The notes under the pieces: generated by a model
The model's input: only the letters and a program-made list of their open reading frames with translations
Told to the model about the DNA's origin: nothing
Databases searched by the model: none
Program-made: the position numbers and the translations under genes
Source of the DNA: an uncultured Bacteroidota bacterium
Lineage (GTDB): Bacteria > Bacteroidota > Bacteroidia > Chitinophagales > Saprospiraceae
Assembly: GCA_937876435.1 (NCBI GenBank)
Contig: CALEIL010000082.1
Coordinates: 1-5,289 of the forward strand
Length of the DNA stretch: 5,289 nt
Direction: 5' to 3'
Part shown: positions 1 through 5,289 of the stretch, one piece after another
How the letters are laid out: each line of letters starts with the position of its first letter
Numbering within the stretch: position 1 is the first letter of the stretch

Positions 1-180
1 GAAACTATCTTCTCTCATTATGCTATCTATGTGTAGACAAATCCGTGGTATGAACTTGTCCAATAGGTGATGAAAATTAAGATGAATTCCAATGTAAATA
101 CTTTTTCGGGGTTTTTAGGTATTTTAGATCTGCAAGAACAAAGTGGAAGTGTTATTTAACCTGAAATATTTTATAGTTCT
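1..180. other. Intergenic leader, no gene supported
   Basis: All three forward frames close early: stops occur at 34-36, 49-51 and 68-70, so at most the last few residues of an upstream gene could lie here, and I cannot tell which frame would be real. The stretch from about 70 to 180 is AT-rich and presumably carries the promoter and leader of the gene starting at 181. An in-frame TAA at 157-159 fixes the lower limit of that gene. I see no clean Bacteroidota -33/-7 promoter pair and no good Shine-Dalgarno sequence. Confidence 0.6.
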
Positions 181-1965
181 ATGAGCAAATCAAAGAGACA
201 AATTTTAAATATTGCACTAATGTTGCTTTGTATAAATCCTCTGCCGGGACAGGTGGAGGCGGTCTGGGCACTGGGAGATGGTGAAAAAGTGTATAAGGAA
301 GACCTGAACCATCCATCGAAGCAGAATAATTTGATCTGGGATGGCGAAACGGTGGCTCTCAAGGGATTGTACAACGAAATCCTGGCCTTTCAGGTAATCG
401 TTGAAGTCGGAAGGCAGAGTACTGAAGGCTTATATCTCGGGATTGAATACCCGGTAGATCAGGCCACTGGAGCTACGATAGGCGCAAGTTCACTTCAGTA
501 CGGACCTTCAGGGACAGTAGAGATTTATTCTCAGCATTATCTTCATGTAACACAACCTACTCAGCCGTTGTGGTTTTACGGTTCGCCAAATGCAGCCCCG
601 GAAAATATGACCGGGTGGATCCCGGATGCCCTGGTACCCGTGGATCTACCTCCTTCCAGAGGCGGCTTTCCGGCACAGCTCCCGGCGGCCGAATCGTCGT
701 ACAACCAGGGATTTTGGGTAGATATTCATCTGCCACGGGATAGAGACAGGTTTTCACCCGGTATGTACGTGGGATCCGTTCAAATATTTGAAGGGGATAA
801 ATTGTTTGCAACCATTCCACTGGAAATCGAATTGCTGGACGCGTATCTGCCCGACGAGAATGCTTCGGTCGTATGGATGTATTGTGATGGGTATGAAAAG
901 TATTTTCCTCAACTCGATGAACAAGAATTAACCCGGATGATCAAGTTTGATGGTAAGCGGCATCGGATAGATATTTCCGGTGGATTTTCCGTCAACAGGA
1001 CCGCTTTTGATGAGGATAATTTAAAAGAATATCTTCCTTATCTCGACGGGACAGCCTACACCGCTGGCCAGGGTTATCAGGGTCCCGGACAGGGGGAGGG
1101 CGAATTTTTGTTCCCGATTGGAATGTACGGCGCAAATGTGCTTGGACAAAACGCGGTAGATGTTCAGAAGCAGTCCGACCTATGGGTCAACTGGTTTGAT
1201 AAATATGCGCCTGAATCAAAATATTTTTGGTACCTGATCGATGAACCCGGCCCGGAATCATACGAGTGGATCAAAGAAAGAGCTGGATGGATTAAGAAAA
1301 ATCAGGGCCCGGGTGAGCGGTTGCCTGTCTTTACCACAGCCGGATTTCATGAGGAACTGGATGATTATATAGATTTCTGGGCTGCTTACAACGGGGTCGA
1401 CCTGGATAAACGCGATTACGTGGAAGAAAAGGGAGGAGAGTATTGGTTTTATAACGGGAACCGTCCCCGGTATGGATCGGTCATCCTGGAAGGCGCTGCT
1501 GTCGATCTGAGGGTCAATAGTTGGATCATGTACAAGTATGACGTGCCGGTGCATTTTATCTGGCACGGTACCCATTGGCAACACAACCGCCAGGGACCCA
1601 AAGGGCATCTGCATCAGAATGTTTACAGGAGGCCTATGACATTTATTAACGATGAAATGGAGTTTGGCAACGGGGATGGAGTGTTTTATTACCCGGGTCA
1701 AATGCCTTACTATCCGGAAGAAAGCCGGGGGGTGAATCGATTTTTTCCATCTATCCGGTTGAAGAATATCAGAAGGGGGCAGCAGGATGCGGTACTCATG
1801 AAAATGGCTGAGGATAAAATAGGAAAAGATCAGGTTTTACGATTAATATCTGACGTAGTTCCCGCGGCAATGAGCGAAGTGGGTATGACGGAAAAAGTGC
1901 CCTGGTCACAGTCGGGTGATGATTTTGAAAAGGTGAGATTAAAACTACTGGAGTCCTTTCGATAA
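181..1965 (+). CDS. Exported GH123/DUF4091-like protein (putative glycoside hydrolase)
   Basis: The 594-residue protein resembles the GH123/DUF4091 group, whose characterised members are exo-beta-N-acetylgalactosaminidases. Seen in the sequence: a signal peptide (basic SKSKR, hydrophobic core about residues 8-20, likely cleavage near A27); an N-terminal beta-rich region of about 28-225 with the family-like phrases VWALGDG (28-34), NEILAFQVIVE (65-75) and SPGMYVGSV (192-200); then a probable TIM-barrel region with YLIDEP, whose adjacent D354-E355 match the Asp-Glu catalytic pair of GH123; a late segment GDGVFYYPG (498-506); and SIRLKNIRRGQQD (524-536), the usual DUF4091 C-terminal signature. 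Length fits the family. The start is secure because an in-frame TAA lies at 157-159 and ATG 181 is the only ATG before the signal peptide; no strong ribosome site is visible. It converges on the SGNH hydrolase gene. Substrate is unknown; a non-catalytic or different glycosidase role remains possible. Confidence 0.82.
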   Translation: MSKSKRQILNIALMLLCINPLPGQVEAVWALGDGEKVYKEDLNHPSKQNNLIWDGETVALKGLYNEILAFQVIVEVGRQSTEGLYLGIEYPVDQATGATIGASSLQYGPSGTVEIYSQHYLHVTQPTQPLWFYGSPNAAPENMTGWIPDALVPVDLPPSRGGFPAQLPAAESSYNQGFWVDIHLPRDRDRFSPGMYVGSVQIFEGDKLFATIPLEIELLDAYLPDENASVVWMYCDGYEKYFPQLDEQELTRMIKFDGKRHRIDISGGFSVNRTAFDEDNLKEYLPYLDGTAYTAGQGYQGPGQGEGEFLFPIGMYGANVLGQNAVDVQKQSDLWVNWFDKYAPESKYFWYLIDEPGPESYEWIKERAGWIKKNQGPGERLPVFTTAGFHEELDDYIDFWAAYNGVDLDKRDYVEEKGGEYWFYNGNRPRYGSVILEGAAVDLRVNSWIMYKYDVPVHFIWHGTHWQHNRQGPKGHLHQNVYRRPMTFINDEMEFGNGDGVFYYPGQMPYYPEESRGVNRFFPSIRLKNIRRGQQDAVLMKMAEDKIGKDQVLRLISDVVPAAMSEVGMTEKVPWSQSGDDFEKVRLKLLESFR

Positions 1966-2105
1966 AGAAATGAAAGCCTTTCGTTCGTTCCGATGGCCGG
2001 TGTATCCGGAGATCCGGATCTGCCAGCCTTACTTTCTGTAGGGAGTTATATGTGGGGTTGCGGAATGGTCGTCTTGATAGATGTCGAGGGGGCCCGGGTA
2101 ATAAT
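1966..2105. other. Convergent intergenic gap
   Basis: These 140 bases separate the 3' ends of two convergent genes. They hold the palindrome at 2010-2021 and a GC-rich patch near 2088-2098. Bases 1972-1982 (gaaagcctttc) could form a very short hairpin, followed on the minus strand by a T-rich run (atttcttt), which might be a weak terminator for the minus-strand genes. No strong intrinsic terminator is visible for either gene, and I see no small gene. Confidence 0.5.
2010..2021. repeat. Perfect 12-bp palindrome AGATCCGGATCT
   Basis: The sequence agatccggatct equals its own reverse complement. The half-motif atccgga also occurs just before it at 2004-2010, giving two copies in a row. It lies between the ends of two convergent genes, so an operator role is unlikely; it may be chance or a small structured 3' element. 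Confidence 0.45.
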
Positions 2106-2921
2106 TCACTGATTTTTGACCACCTTTGCCGCCATTTTTCGCAGAAATTTGGCGGTTTTCGGTTCCATTCCATCCGGTACAAATTGAATTTTTTTGGGTG
2201 AAATGCCAAACAACTCGCCAAACCATACACAACCCGCCAGGTAACATCCGTTTGGATTGGCGTGATAACGGTCCCTGGACCAGAGATCCAATTTCGGATT
2301 TTTTTCGAAGGCTGTGTAGAATGCATTTCCGGATGGTAAAATATCCAGGTTGTAACGGGAAGCCAGGTCCGTGTAATTTTGCACCAGTCTGGATTGCATT
2401 TCTTCCCGGGTCATCTCCCATTTTTCCAGGCGGTCGCTTCCAGGTCCATAAGCCCAGATCTGGTGAACCTTGATTTCGGATTCTTCTGCATTTTTACGGA
2501 TAAAATCAATTAATTCGTGGGCGAAGGGTTCAAATGAGTCAGCATGTATACTCAAGTGGCTGACTTGTTGGATGGTCACCACATCGTAGTCATTCATGGT
2601 CAATAATTCCTGGAGACAATATTTTTGATAATACGGCTTCAAATCCGGATTTTTCCGGCACTCTCCGATGAGCGCAGCGTGTTTTTCCAGGGAGCATCCA
2701 CCGATATTGGCTTTTGTGATCTCGATGGTATAACCGGGAACTGATTCCGCAATTTGAGATAGAAAGGTAGCCGCGTTGTCAGCAAAGCTATTGCCAATGG
2801 TCAGGACACTTTTGGTATGGGGAGCCGGGTTTTGAGTCCCAATTTCCGAAAGCGGAAGACTAATCAGGGCAGCAATTAATGTATAGAGGTAGATTTTTGA
2901 TTTCAGCGAATTGATATTCAT
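2106..2921 (-). CDS. Exported SGNH-type hydrolase (DUF4886 family)
   Basis: The protein (271 residues from the chosen start) has the blocks of the SGNH/GDSL hydrolase fold in order: TIGNSF with the presumed nucleophile S45, IGG with G75 as oxyanion glycine, YDVVTIQQVS with Q118-Q119 where classical members have Asn, and DRYH with D217 and H220 completing the catalytic set. This arrangement is typical of DUF4886, a family common in Bacteroidota and often found near glycan-degradation genes; ester or acetyl removal from carbohydrate is plausible but unproven. Start choice: ATG at 2921 gives a normal signal peptide (basic start, hydrophobic core about residues 10-24, Gln-rich exit around 26-31). 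The frame stays open upstream to ATG 2945, ATG 2972 and a TTG at 3008, which would bury the signal sequence behind 8 to 29 extra residues. It follows the 3015-4439 gene by 93 bases on the same strand, so co-transcription is possible. Confidence 0.85.
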   Translation of the reverse strand: MNINSLKSKIYLYTLIAALISLPLSEIGTQNPAPHTKSVLTIGNSFADNAATFLSQIAESVPGYTIEITKANIGGCSLEKHAALIGECRKNPDLKPYYQKYCLQELLTMNDYDVVTIQQVSHLSIHADSFEPFAHELIDFIRKNAEESEIKVHQIWAYGPGSDRLEKWEMTREEMQSRLVQNYTDLASRYNLDILPSGNAFYTAFEKNPKLDLWSRDRYHANPNGCYLAGCVWFGELFGISPKKIQFVPDGMEPKTAKFLRKMAAKVVKNQ

Positions 2922-3014
2922 GGATGTGTGATTAACCATTTTAAATGAATGAAGGTAAAGGGTTTTTCGCATTTTATATGATTCCAACGTGGGTTTGATG
3001 AATTTCAAATATCC

Positions 3015-4439
3015 CTACAACTTCTTCATATTATTTCTATTCTTTAAAGTATCGGGTGTATCGAATGTATCCGGAGAATCAATTTCATCAAATTTTTCTT
3101 CCAATTTATCAAACATCATTTCTATTGTTGCATCAGCCAAAGGGTAGCTCATTTCGAAATCTTCTATTTCATTGATCAATACGGTGGTGTATGAAATGGC
3201 CGTAGAGATATCGTCAATAGCACAGAAATAAGCAATCGATGCTATGAGAAACCATTCATATTCATAGGGCTTAAAGAATTCATGTTGGGGGAAAGCTTCC
3301 TGTATTTTCAATGATTTTCTCAATAGATCCCATCCCTTATCCGGATTTCCGGTGGCAGACGACTGGTAACTTTGTAAAAGTGTATACCCCACATGGTCCG
3401 GATATTTTTCCTCAATCAGAGACTTTATGATTTTTGGTTCATGCTCGAAAATTCCCTGCCAGGTACAGTAGATCATTAATAAGCCCTCGGAAGAATCGAC
3501 GTATCGATTCTGGAGTTTTGCCAGCGTGGAGTTTTGAACCTTTTTGGATTTTCGATAAATAGATCGAATGGTGTGTGATATGTATTCCTCATCCTCAGGT
3601 TGTATATCGTATGATTCATCATCGATGCGGACATCGAATTGAATATCTGTGGGCAGAATCTTTGGTACTTCCTCCGGGAAAGCGATCATGTAGAGATTGG
3701 ATAGAGTCGTGAAAGATTGAAGTAAGGTCCCATTCGGATCCCCAAGTAAGCCCATCTCCTGTAAATTCTCCAATATTTCTTCAATTGTTTCTTCATCGAA
3801 ATCAAGGAGTTCATCCTCATCGAAATCATCCTCATCGAAATCATCCTCATCCATACTTTCATCACTGGCAGTAAAATAAAAATGACCAGGTCCGGCAGAG
3901 GTATTCAGGGTATTCAACACCTGGTTGATCCTATGGTCGTCATCATCGGGTCCCGCAATAAAGTGAGGTTTTCCATTTTCCCCAAATTCGATGTCTAAGA
4001 TCGGGATGCTATCGTCATCCGGTTCCAGGATATATTCGGTCACGGACCAGAGTCTATGCGGTTTAATACCATAGCTTTCCGCAAATTTGATCCCTCCAAA
4101 TATAATGTTATGACCCAGGATGTAGTCAATTTCTGAAAATGCCATACCCACGGGGTTGTTAATTAAAGTATCCAAAAGAGATTCCGGTTCGTTGAACATA
4201 AAGGATGTCCGTTCTACCCCCAGGCATTTCAAGTCAACCAAATAGTACCCTATTGTATAATTCCCATTTTTGTGTACGCGAATGACCAGGACATTTCCCA
4301 TTCCTGACGATTCCCAATCATCGTTTATATAGCATCGGAACAATGGTAAATTCCGTGCCTTTTGACGTATGTATTTCTCCGGACTGAGTTGTGGTGGTTG
4401 CTTATTTGACCGCTTTTTATTTTTTTTATTTCTGGCCAT
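3015..4439 (-). CDS. Unknown protein with acidic repeat linker and helical C-terminal half
   Basis: I cannot assign a function. The 474-residue protein has no signal peptide or membrane segment and is probably cytoplasmic. Visible parts: a Lys/Arg-rich tail (residues 2-13); an N-terminal globular region (about 20-190) with notable phrases YIRQKARNLP (23-32), NVLVIRVHKNGNYTIGYYLVDLKCLGV (split here for reading: residues 49-75) and YILGHNIIFGG (106-116); a strongly acidic linker (193-222) with DEDDF repeats; and a mainly helical C-terminal half (about 235-450), whose paired helices with Tyr/Leu/Ala spacing around 345-425 look like degenerate TPR-type repeats. A short PDT-FDT-PDT repeat precedes the basic end (LKNRNNMKKL). 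My recollection is that the N-terminal region is shared by hypothetical proteins across Bacteroidota; this is unverified. The start ATG is preceded by a purine-rich run (agaaagaaaga) about 10 bases upstream. Base composition looks lower in GC than in the flanking enzyme genes. Confidence 0.85.
   Translation of the reverse strand: MARNKKNKKRSNKQPPQLSPEKYIRQKARNLPLFRCYINDDWESSGMGNVLVIRVHKNGNYTIGYYLVDLKCLGVERTSFMFNEPESLLDTLINNPVGMAFSEIDYILGHNIIFGGIKFAESYGIKPHRLWSVTEYILEPDDDSIPILDIEFGENGKPHFIAGPDDDDHRINQVLNTLNTSAGPGHFYFTASDESMDEDDFDEDDFDEDELLDFDEETIEEILENLQEMGLLGDPNGTLLQSFTTLSNLYMIAFPEEVPKILPTDIQFDVRIDDESYDIQPEDEEYISHTIRSIYRKSKKVQNSTLAKLQNRYVDSSEGLLMIYCTWQGIFEHEPKIIKSLIEEKYPDHVGYTLLQSYQSSATGNPDKGWDLLRKSLKIQEAFPQHEFFKPYEYEWFLIASIAYFCAIDDISTAISYTTVLINEIEDFEMSYPLADATIEMMFDKLEEKFDEIDSPDTFDTPDTLKNRNNMKKL
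3048..3075 (-). repeat. Degenerate 9-bp tandem repeat, three units (PDT-FDT-PDT)
   Basis: On the plus strand the units gtatcgggt, gtatcgaat and gtatccgga follow each other at 3049-3075. They encode PDT-FDT-PDT (residues 456-464) near the C-terminus of the unknown protein. The repeat is in frame, so copy-number change would not break the gene. Confidence 0.6.
3811..3851 (-). repeat. 15-bp in-frame tandem repeat encoding DEDDF
   Basis: Reading the minus strand from 3851, the unit gatgaggatgatttc occurs twice exactly (3837-3851, 3822-3836) and then for 11 more bases before diverging, about 2.7 copies. It encodes DEDDF-DEDDF-DEDE at residues 197-210, with a looser echo (DFDEE) at 213-217. Exact nucleotide identity of the two copies suggests recent slippage, and the unit length keeps the frame. 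Confidence 0.85.
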
Positions 4440-4550
4440 ATGAACTGATCTTTCTTTCTTGCTAATTTACATAGAAACCATTTGAAAGTAGGTGAAAACA
4501 TGTAAATATTTGGGACTCTTCCTAAATAGACAGCAGGGTTTGCCTGGGAC

Positions 4551-4570
4551 GTTGGAGCCCCAGCTCCGAC
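4551..4570. repeat. GC-rich palindrome, REP-like hairpin
   Basis: The sequence gttggagccccagctccgac has 8-base arms (gttggagc / gctccgac) around a ccca loop; all positions pair except one T/G wobble. Neither strand has a T-run after it, so it is not an intrinsic terminator. Its position in an intergenic region and its GC content, higher than its surroundings, suggest a dispersed REP-type element, which the window alone cannot confirm because only one copy is present. Confidence 0.55.
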
Positions 4571-4687
4571 ATAAACAATGTATTATTGGAAACAACACTT
4601 GACTGTGTTAATCCCAAGGCAGACCTAAATATTCATCAAAATGGTGAAGATAAAAATCCCATATAATCTTCTGAGCCCCTTTATTTG

Positions 4688-4712
4688 CCTACAACTTGTA
4701 GGTTTTTATTTT
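4688..4712 (+). terminator. Rightward terminator-like hairpin with T-run
   Basis: The sequence cctacaacttgtagg (4688-4702) forms a 6-bp stem with a 3-base loop and is followed directly by tttttatttt. This is the layout of an intrinsic terminator for rightward transcription. The stem is short, so strength is doubtful. No plus-strand gene lies immediately upstream, so it would end an unannotated transcript or block read-through into the sigma-factor promoter. Confidence 0.4.
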
Positions 4713-4733
4713 AAACTTACGAGAACATGGTTC

Positions 4734-4763
4734 ATTGAAATTGTCCAAATAAATTTATATTAG
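4734..4763 (+). promoter_or_regulatory. Candidate Bacteroidota-type promoter for the sigma-factor gene
   Basis: attg at 4734-4737 (consensus TTTG) is followed after 18 bases by tatattag at 4756-4763, matching TAnnTTTG at five of six fixed positions. The spacing fits the known housekeeping promoter of Bacteroidota. Transcription would start about 4768-4772, giving a leader of roughly 165 bases before the ATG at 4935. The region is AT-rich, so a chance match is possible. Confidence 0.35.
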
Positions 4764-4765
4764 CG

Positions 4766-4798
4766 ATGCATAATATTAAATATTTCTTAATATTGCAT
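4766..4798. repeat. AT-rich imperfect inverted repeat at the presumed transcription start
   Basis: The left arm atgcataatattaa (4766-4779) pairs with the right arm ttaatattgcat (4787-4798) over 12 base pairs, with a 2-base bulge in the left arm and a 7-base loop. It begins 3 bases after the candidate -7 element. It could be an operator for a dimeric regulator or a hairpin at the 5' end of the sigma-factor mRNA. Confidence 0.5.
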
Positions 4799-4925
4799 AG
4801 AGACAATCTTTAATCCTGAACCGCAATAAGTGATATGACCGGTTATTCAGGCGGCAGAGGACACCGATTAACTCAGGTAGATTTACGAGAATTTATGATT
4901 GTGATGAAAATGGTCAATAATGCTT

Positions 4926-4933
4926 GAGGAAAG
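4926..4933 (+). promoter_or_regulatory. Shine-Dalgarno sequence GAGGAAAG
   Basis: gagga at 4926-4930 lies 4 bases before ATG 4935. It favours 4935 over the in-frame ATG at 4920 as the sigma-factor start. The TGA of a 30-codon upstream ORF (4925-4927) overlaps it. Confidence 0.5.
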
Positions 4934-4934
4934 T

Positions 4935-5289
4935 ATGGATAACGAACATTCCTATGTGGTTTCACTCAGGAACAACGATGAAGAAACATTCAGACATCTT
5001 TTTGAATTTTACAAAGATGACGTGTATATGTATGCCCTGAGCTTTTTAAGACATAAAGAATATGCCGAAGAAATTGTCCAGGAAGTTTTTCTGAAAGTGT
5101 GGATCAACCGCGAGAACCTGGATCCACTACTCTCCTTCAAATCCTATCTCTTTACCATTACACGCAATCTCACTTTTAATTTTCTTCGAAAAGCTGCCAA
5201 CCACAAGAAATTGAGAGATGAAATATTTCATATAACGTCGGAAACGTGTAATTCTGTAGAACTCAAAATTCGGGAGCAGGAATTGGAAA
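4935..5289 (+). CDS. ECF sigma-70 family RNA polymerase sigma factor (FecI/RpoE-like), 3' end cut off
   Basis: The first 118 residues of an extracytoplasmic-function sigma factor are visible; such proteins direct RNA polymerase to a small regulon and are usually held by an anti-sigma factor. Region 2 is complete: DEETFRHLFEFYKDDVYMYA (15-34), EEIVQEVFLKVW (45-56, the conserved core-binding helix) and SFKSYLFTITRNLTFNFLRK (67-86, the -10 recognition and melting part). The linker and first residues towards region 4 (VELKIREQELE) follow, and the window ends before the helix-turn-helix. The pattern fits the sigma family expanded in Bacteroidota. ATG 4935 is chosen for its GAGGA site and because it leaves the usual short N-terminus; ATG 4920 would add five residues, and a TGA at 4905-4907 excludes anything longer. 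In this phylum such genes often precede FecR and SusC/SusD genes, which would lie beyond the edge. Confidence 0.92.
   Translation, partial: MDNEHSYVVSLRNNDEETFRHLFEFYKDDVYMYALSFLRHKEYAEEIVQEVFLKVWINRENLDPLLSFKSYLFTITRNLTFNFLRKAANHKKLRDEIFHITSETCNSVELKIREQELE

Larger units (their letters stand above)
4440..4934. other. Divergent intergenic region with several structured elements
   Basis: This 495-base region separates the unknown minus-strand gene from the rightward sigma-factor gene. It becomes AT-rich towards the right. From left to right I see a GC-rich palindrome (4551-4570), a rightward terminator-like hairpin (4688-4712), a candidate Bacteroidota promoter (4734-4763), an AT-rich inverted repeat (4766-4798) and a 30-codon ORF (4835-4927) touching the sigma-factor start. 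No convincing promoter for the minus-strand gene was found. No tRNA or known riboswitch is recognisable. Confidence 0.6.

Noticed and set aside
220..240. Possible lipoprotein signal (MLLC) in the first gene
   Set aside because: The residue before Cys17 is Leu, not Gly/Ala/Ser, so it does not form a standard lipobox; ordinary signal peptidase cleavage is more likely.
171..374. 67-codon minus-strand open frame at the 5' end of the first gene
   Set aside because: Antisense to the signal peptide and first domain of the exported protein; no support of its own.
557..820. Open frame on the minus strand inside the GH123-like gene
   Set aside because: It lies wholly within a well-supported gene on the other strand and its translation has no recognisable domain.
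1258..1701. 147-codon open frame on the minus strand
   Set aside because: Antisense shadow of the conserved C-terminal half of the GH123-like protein; no family features.
1796..2421. Two overlapping minus-strand open frames across the convergent gap
   Set aside because: They overlap the ends of two recognised genes in other frames and their translations look like random sequence.
2126..2473. 115-codon plus-strand open frame
   Set aside because: Antisense to the catalytic C-terminal half of the SGNH hydrolase, which carries the real family motifs.
4594..4609. Short hairpin aacac/gtgtt with a 6-base loop
   Set aside because: Only five base pairs and no T-run or partner element; expected by chance.
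4641..4763. 40-codon plus-strand ORF
   Set aside because: It runs through the terminator-like hairpin and ends inside the candidate promoter; the peptide is just AT-driven hydrophobic sequence, with no ribosome site.

Overview
The window looks like chromosomal DNA from a member of the Bacteroidota, most likely a free-living, glycan-degrading lineage. The reasons are the gene content (a GH123/DUF4091-like secreted protein, a DUF4886 SGNH hydrolase, a Bacteroidota-type ECF sigma factor), mostly weak Shine-Dalgarno signals, and a possible TTG/TAnnTTTG-type promoter. The assignment rests on family knowledge and cannot be narrowed to a genus from the sequence alone.

Layout: 1-180 is a short leader with no supportable gene. 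181-1965 (+) encodes a 594-residue exported protein of the GH123/DUF4091 type. 1966-2105 is a short gap between convergent genes holding a perfect 12-bp palindrome. 2106-2921 (-) encodes an exported SGNH-type hydrolase of the DUF4886 family. 3015-4439 (-) encodes a 474-residue conserved-looking protein of unknown function with a basic tail, an N-terminal domain, a repetitive acidic linker and a helical C-terminal half. It lies 93 bases upstream of the hydrolase on the same strand, so the two may be co-transcribed. 4440-4934 is a 495-base divergent intergenic region with a GC-rich palindrome, a terminator-like hairpin facing right, a candidate promoter, an AT-rich inverted repeat and a 30-codon upstream ORF. 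4935 to the right edge (+) is the first 118 residues of an ECF (FecI/RpoE-like) sigma factor, cut by the window edge.

Functional reading: the two exported enzymes at the left are of kinds commonly involved in carbohydrate breakdown (glycosidase-like; ester hydrolase-like). The sigma factor is of the type that in Bacteroidota often sits before a FecR-like anti-sigma factor and SusC/SusD genes. The right edge may therefore be the start of a glycan-utilisation locus, but those genes are outside the window. I see no mobile element, CRISPR array, tRNA or rRNA, and no convincing new multi-gene system. The most interesting unexplained parts are the unknown protein at 3015-4439 and the structured region upstream of the sigma factor.
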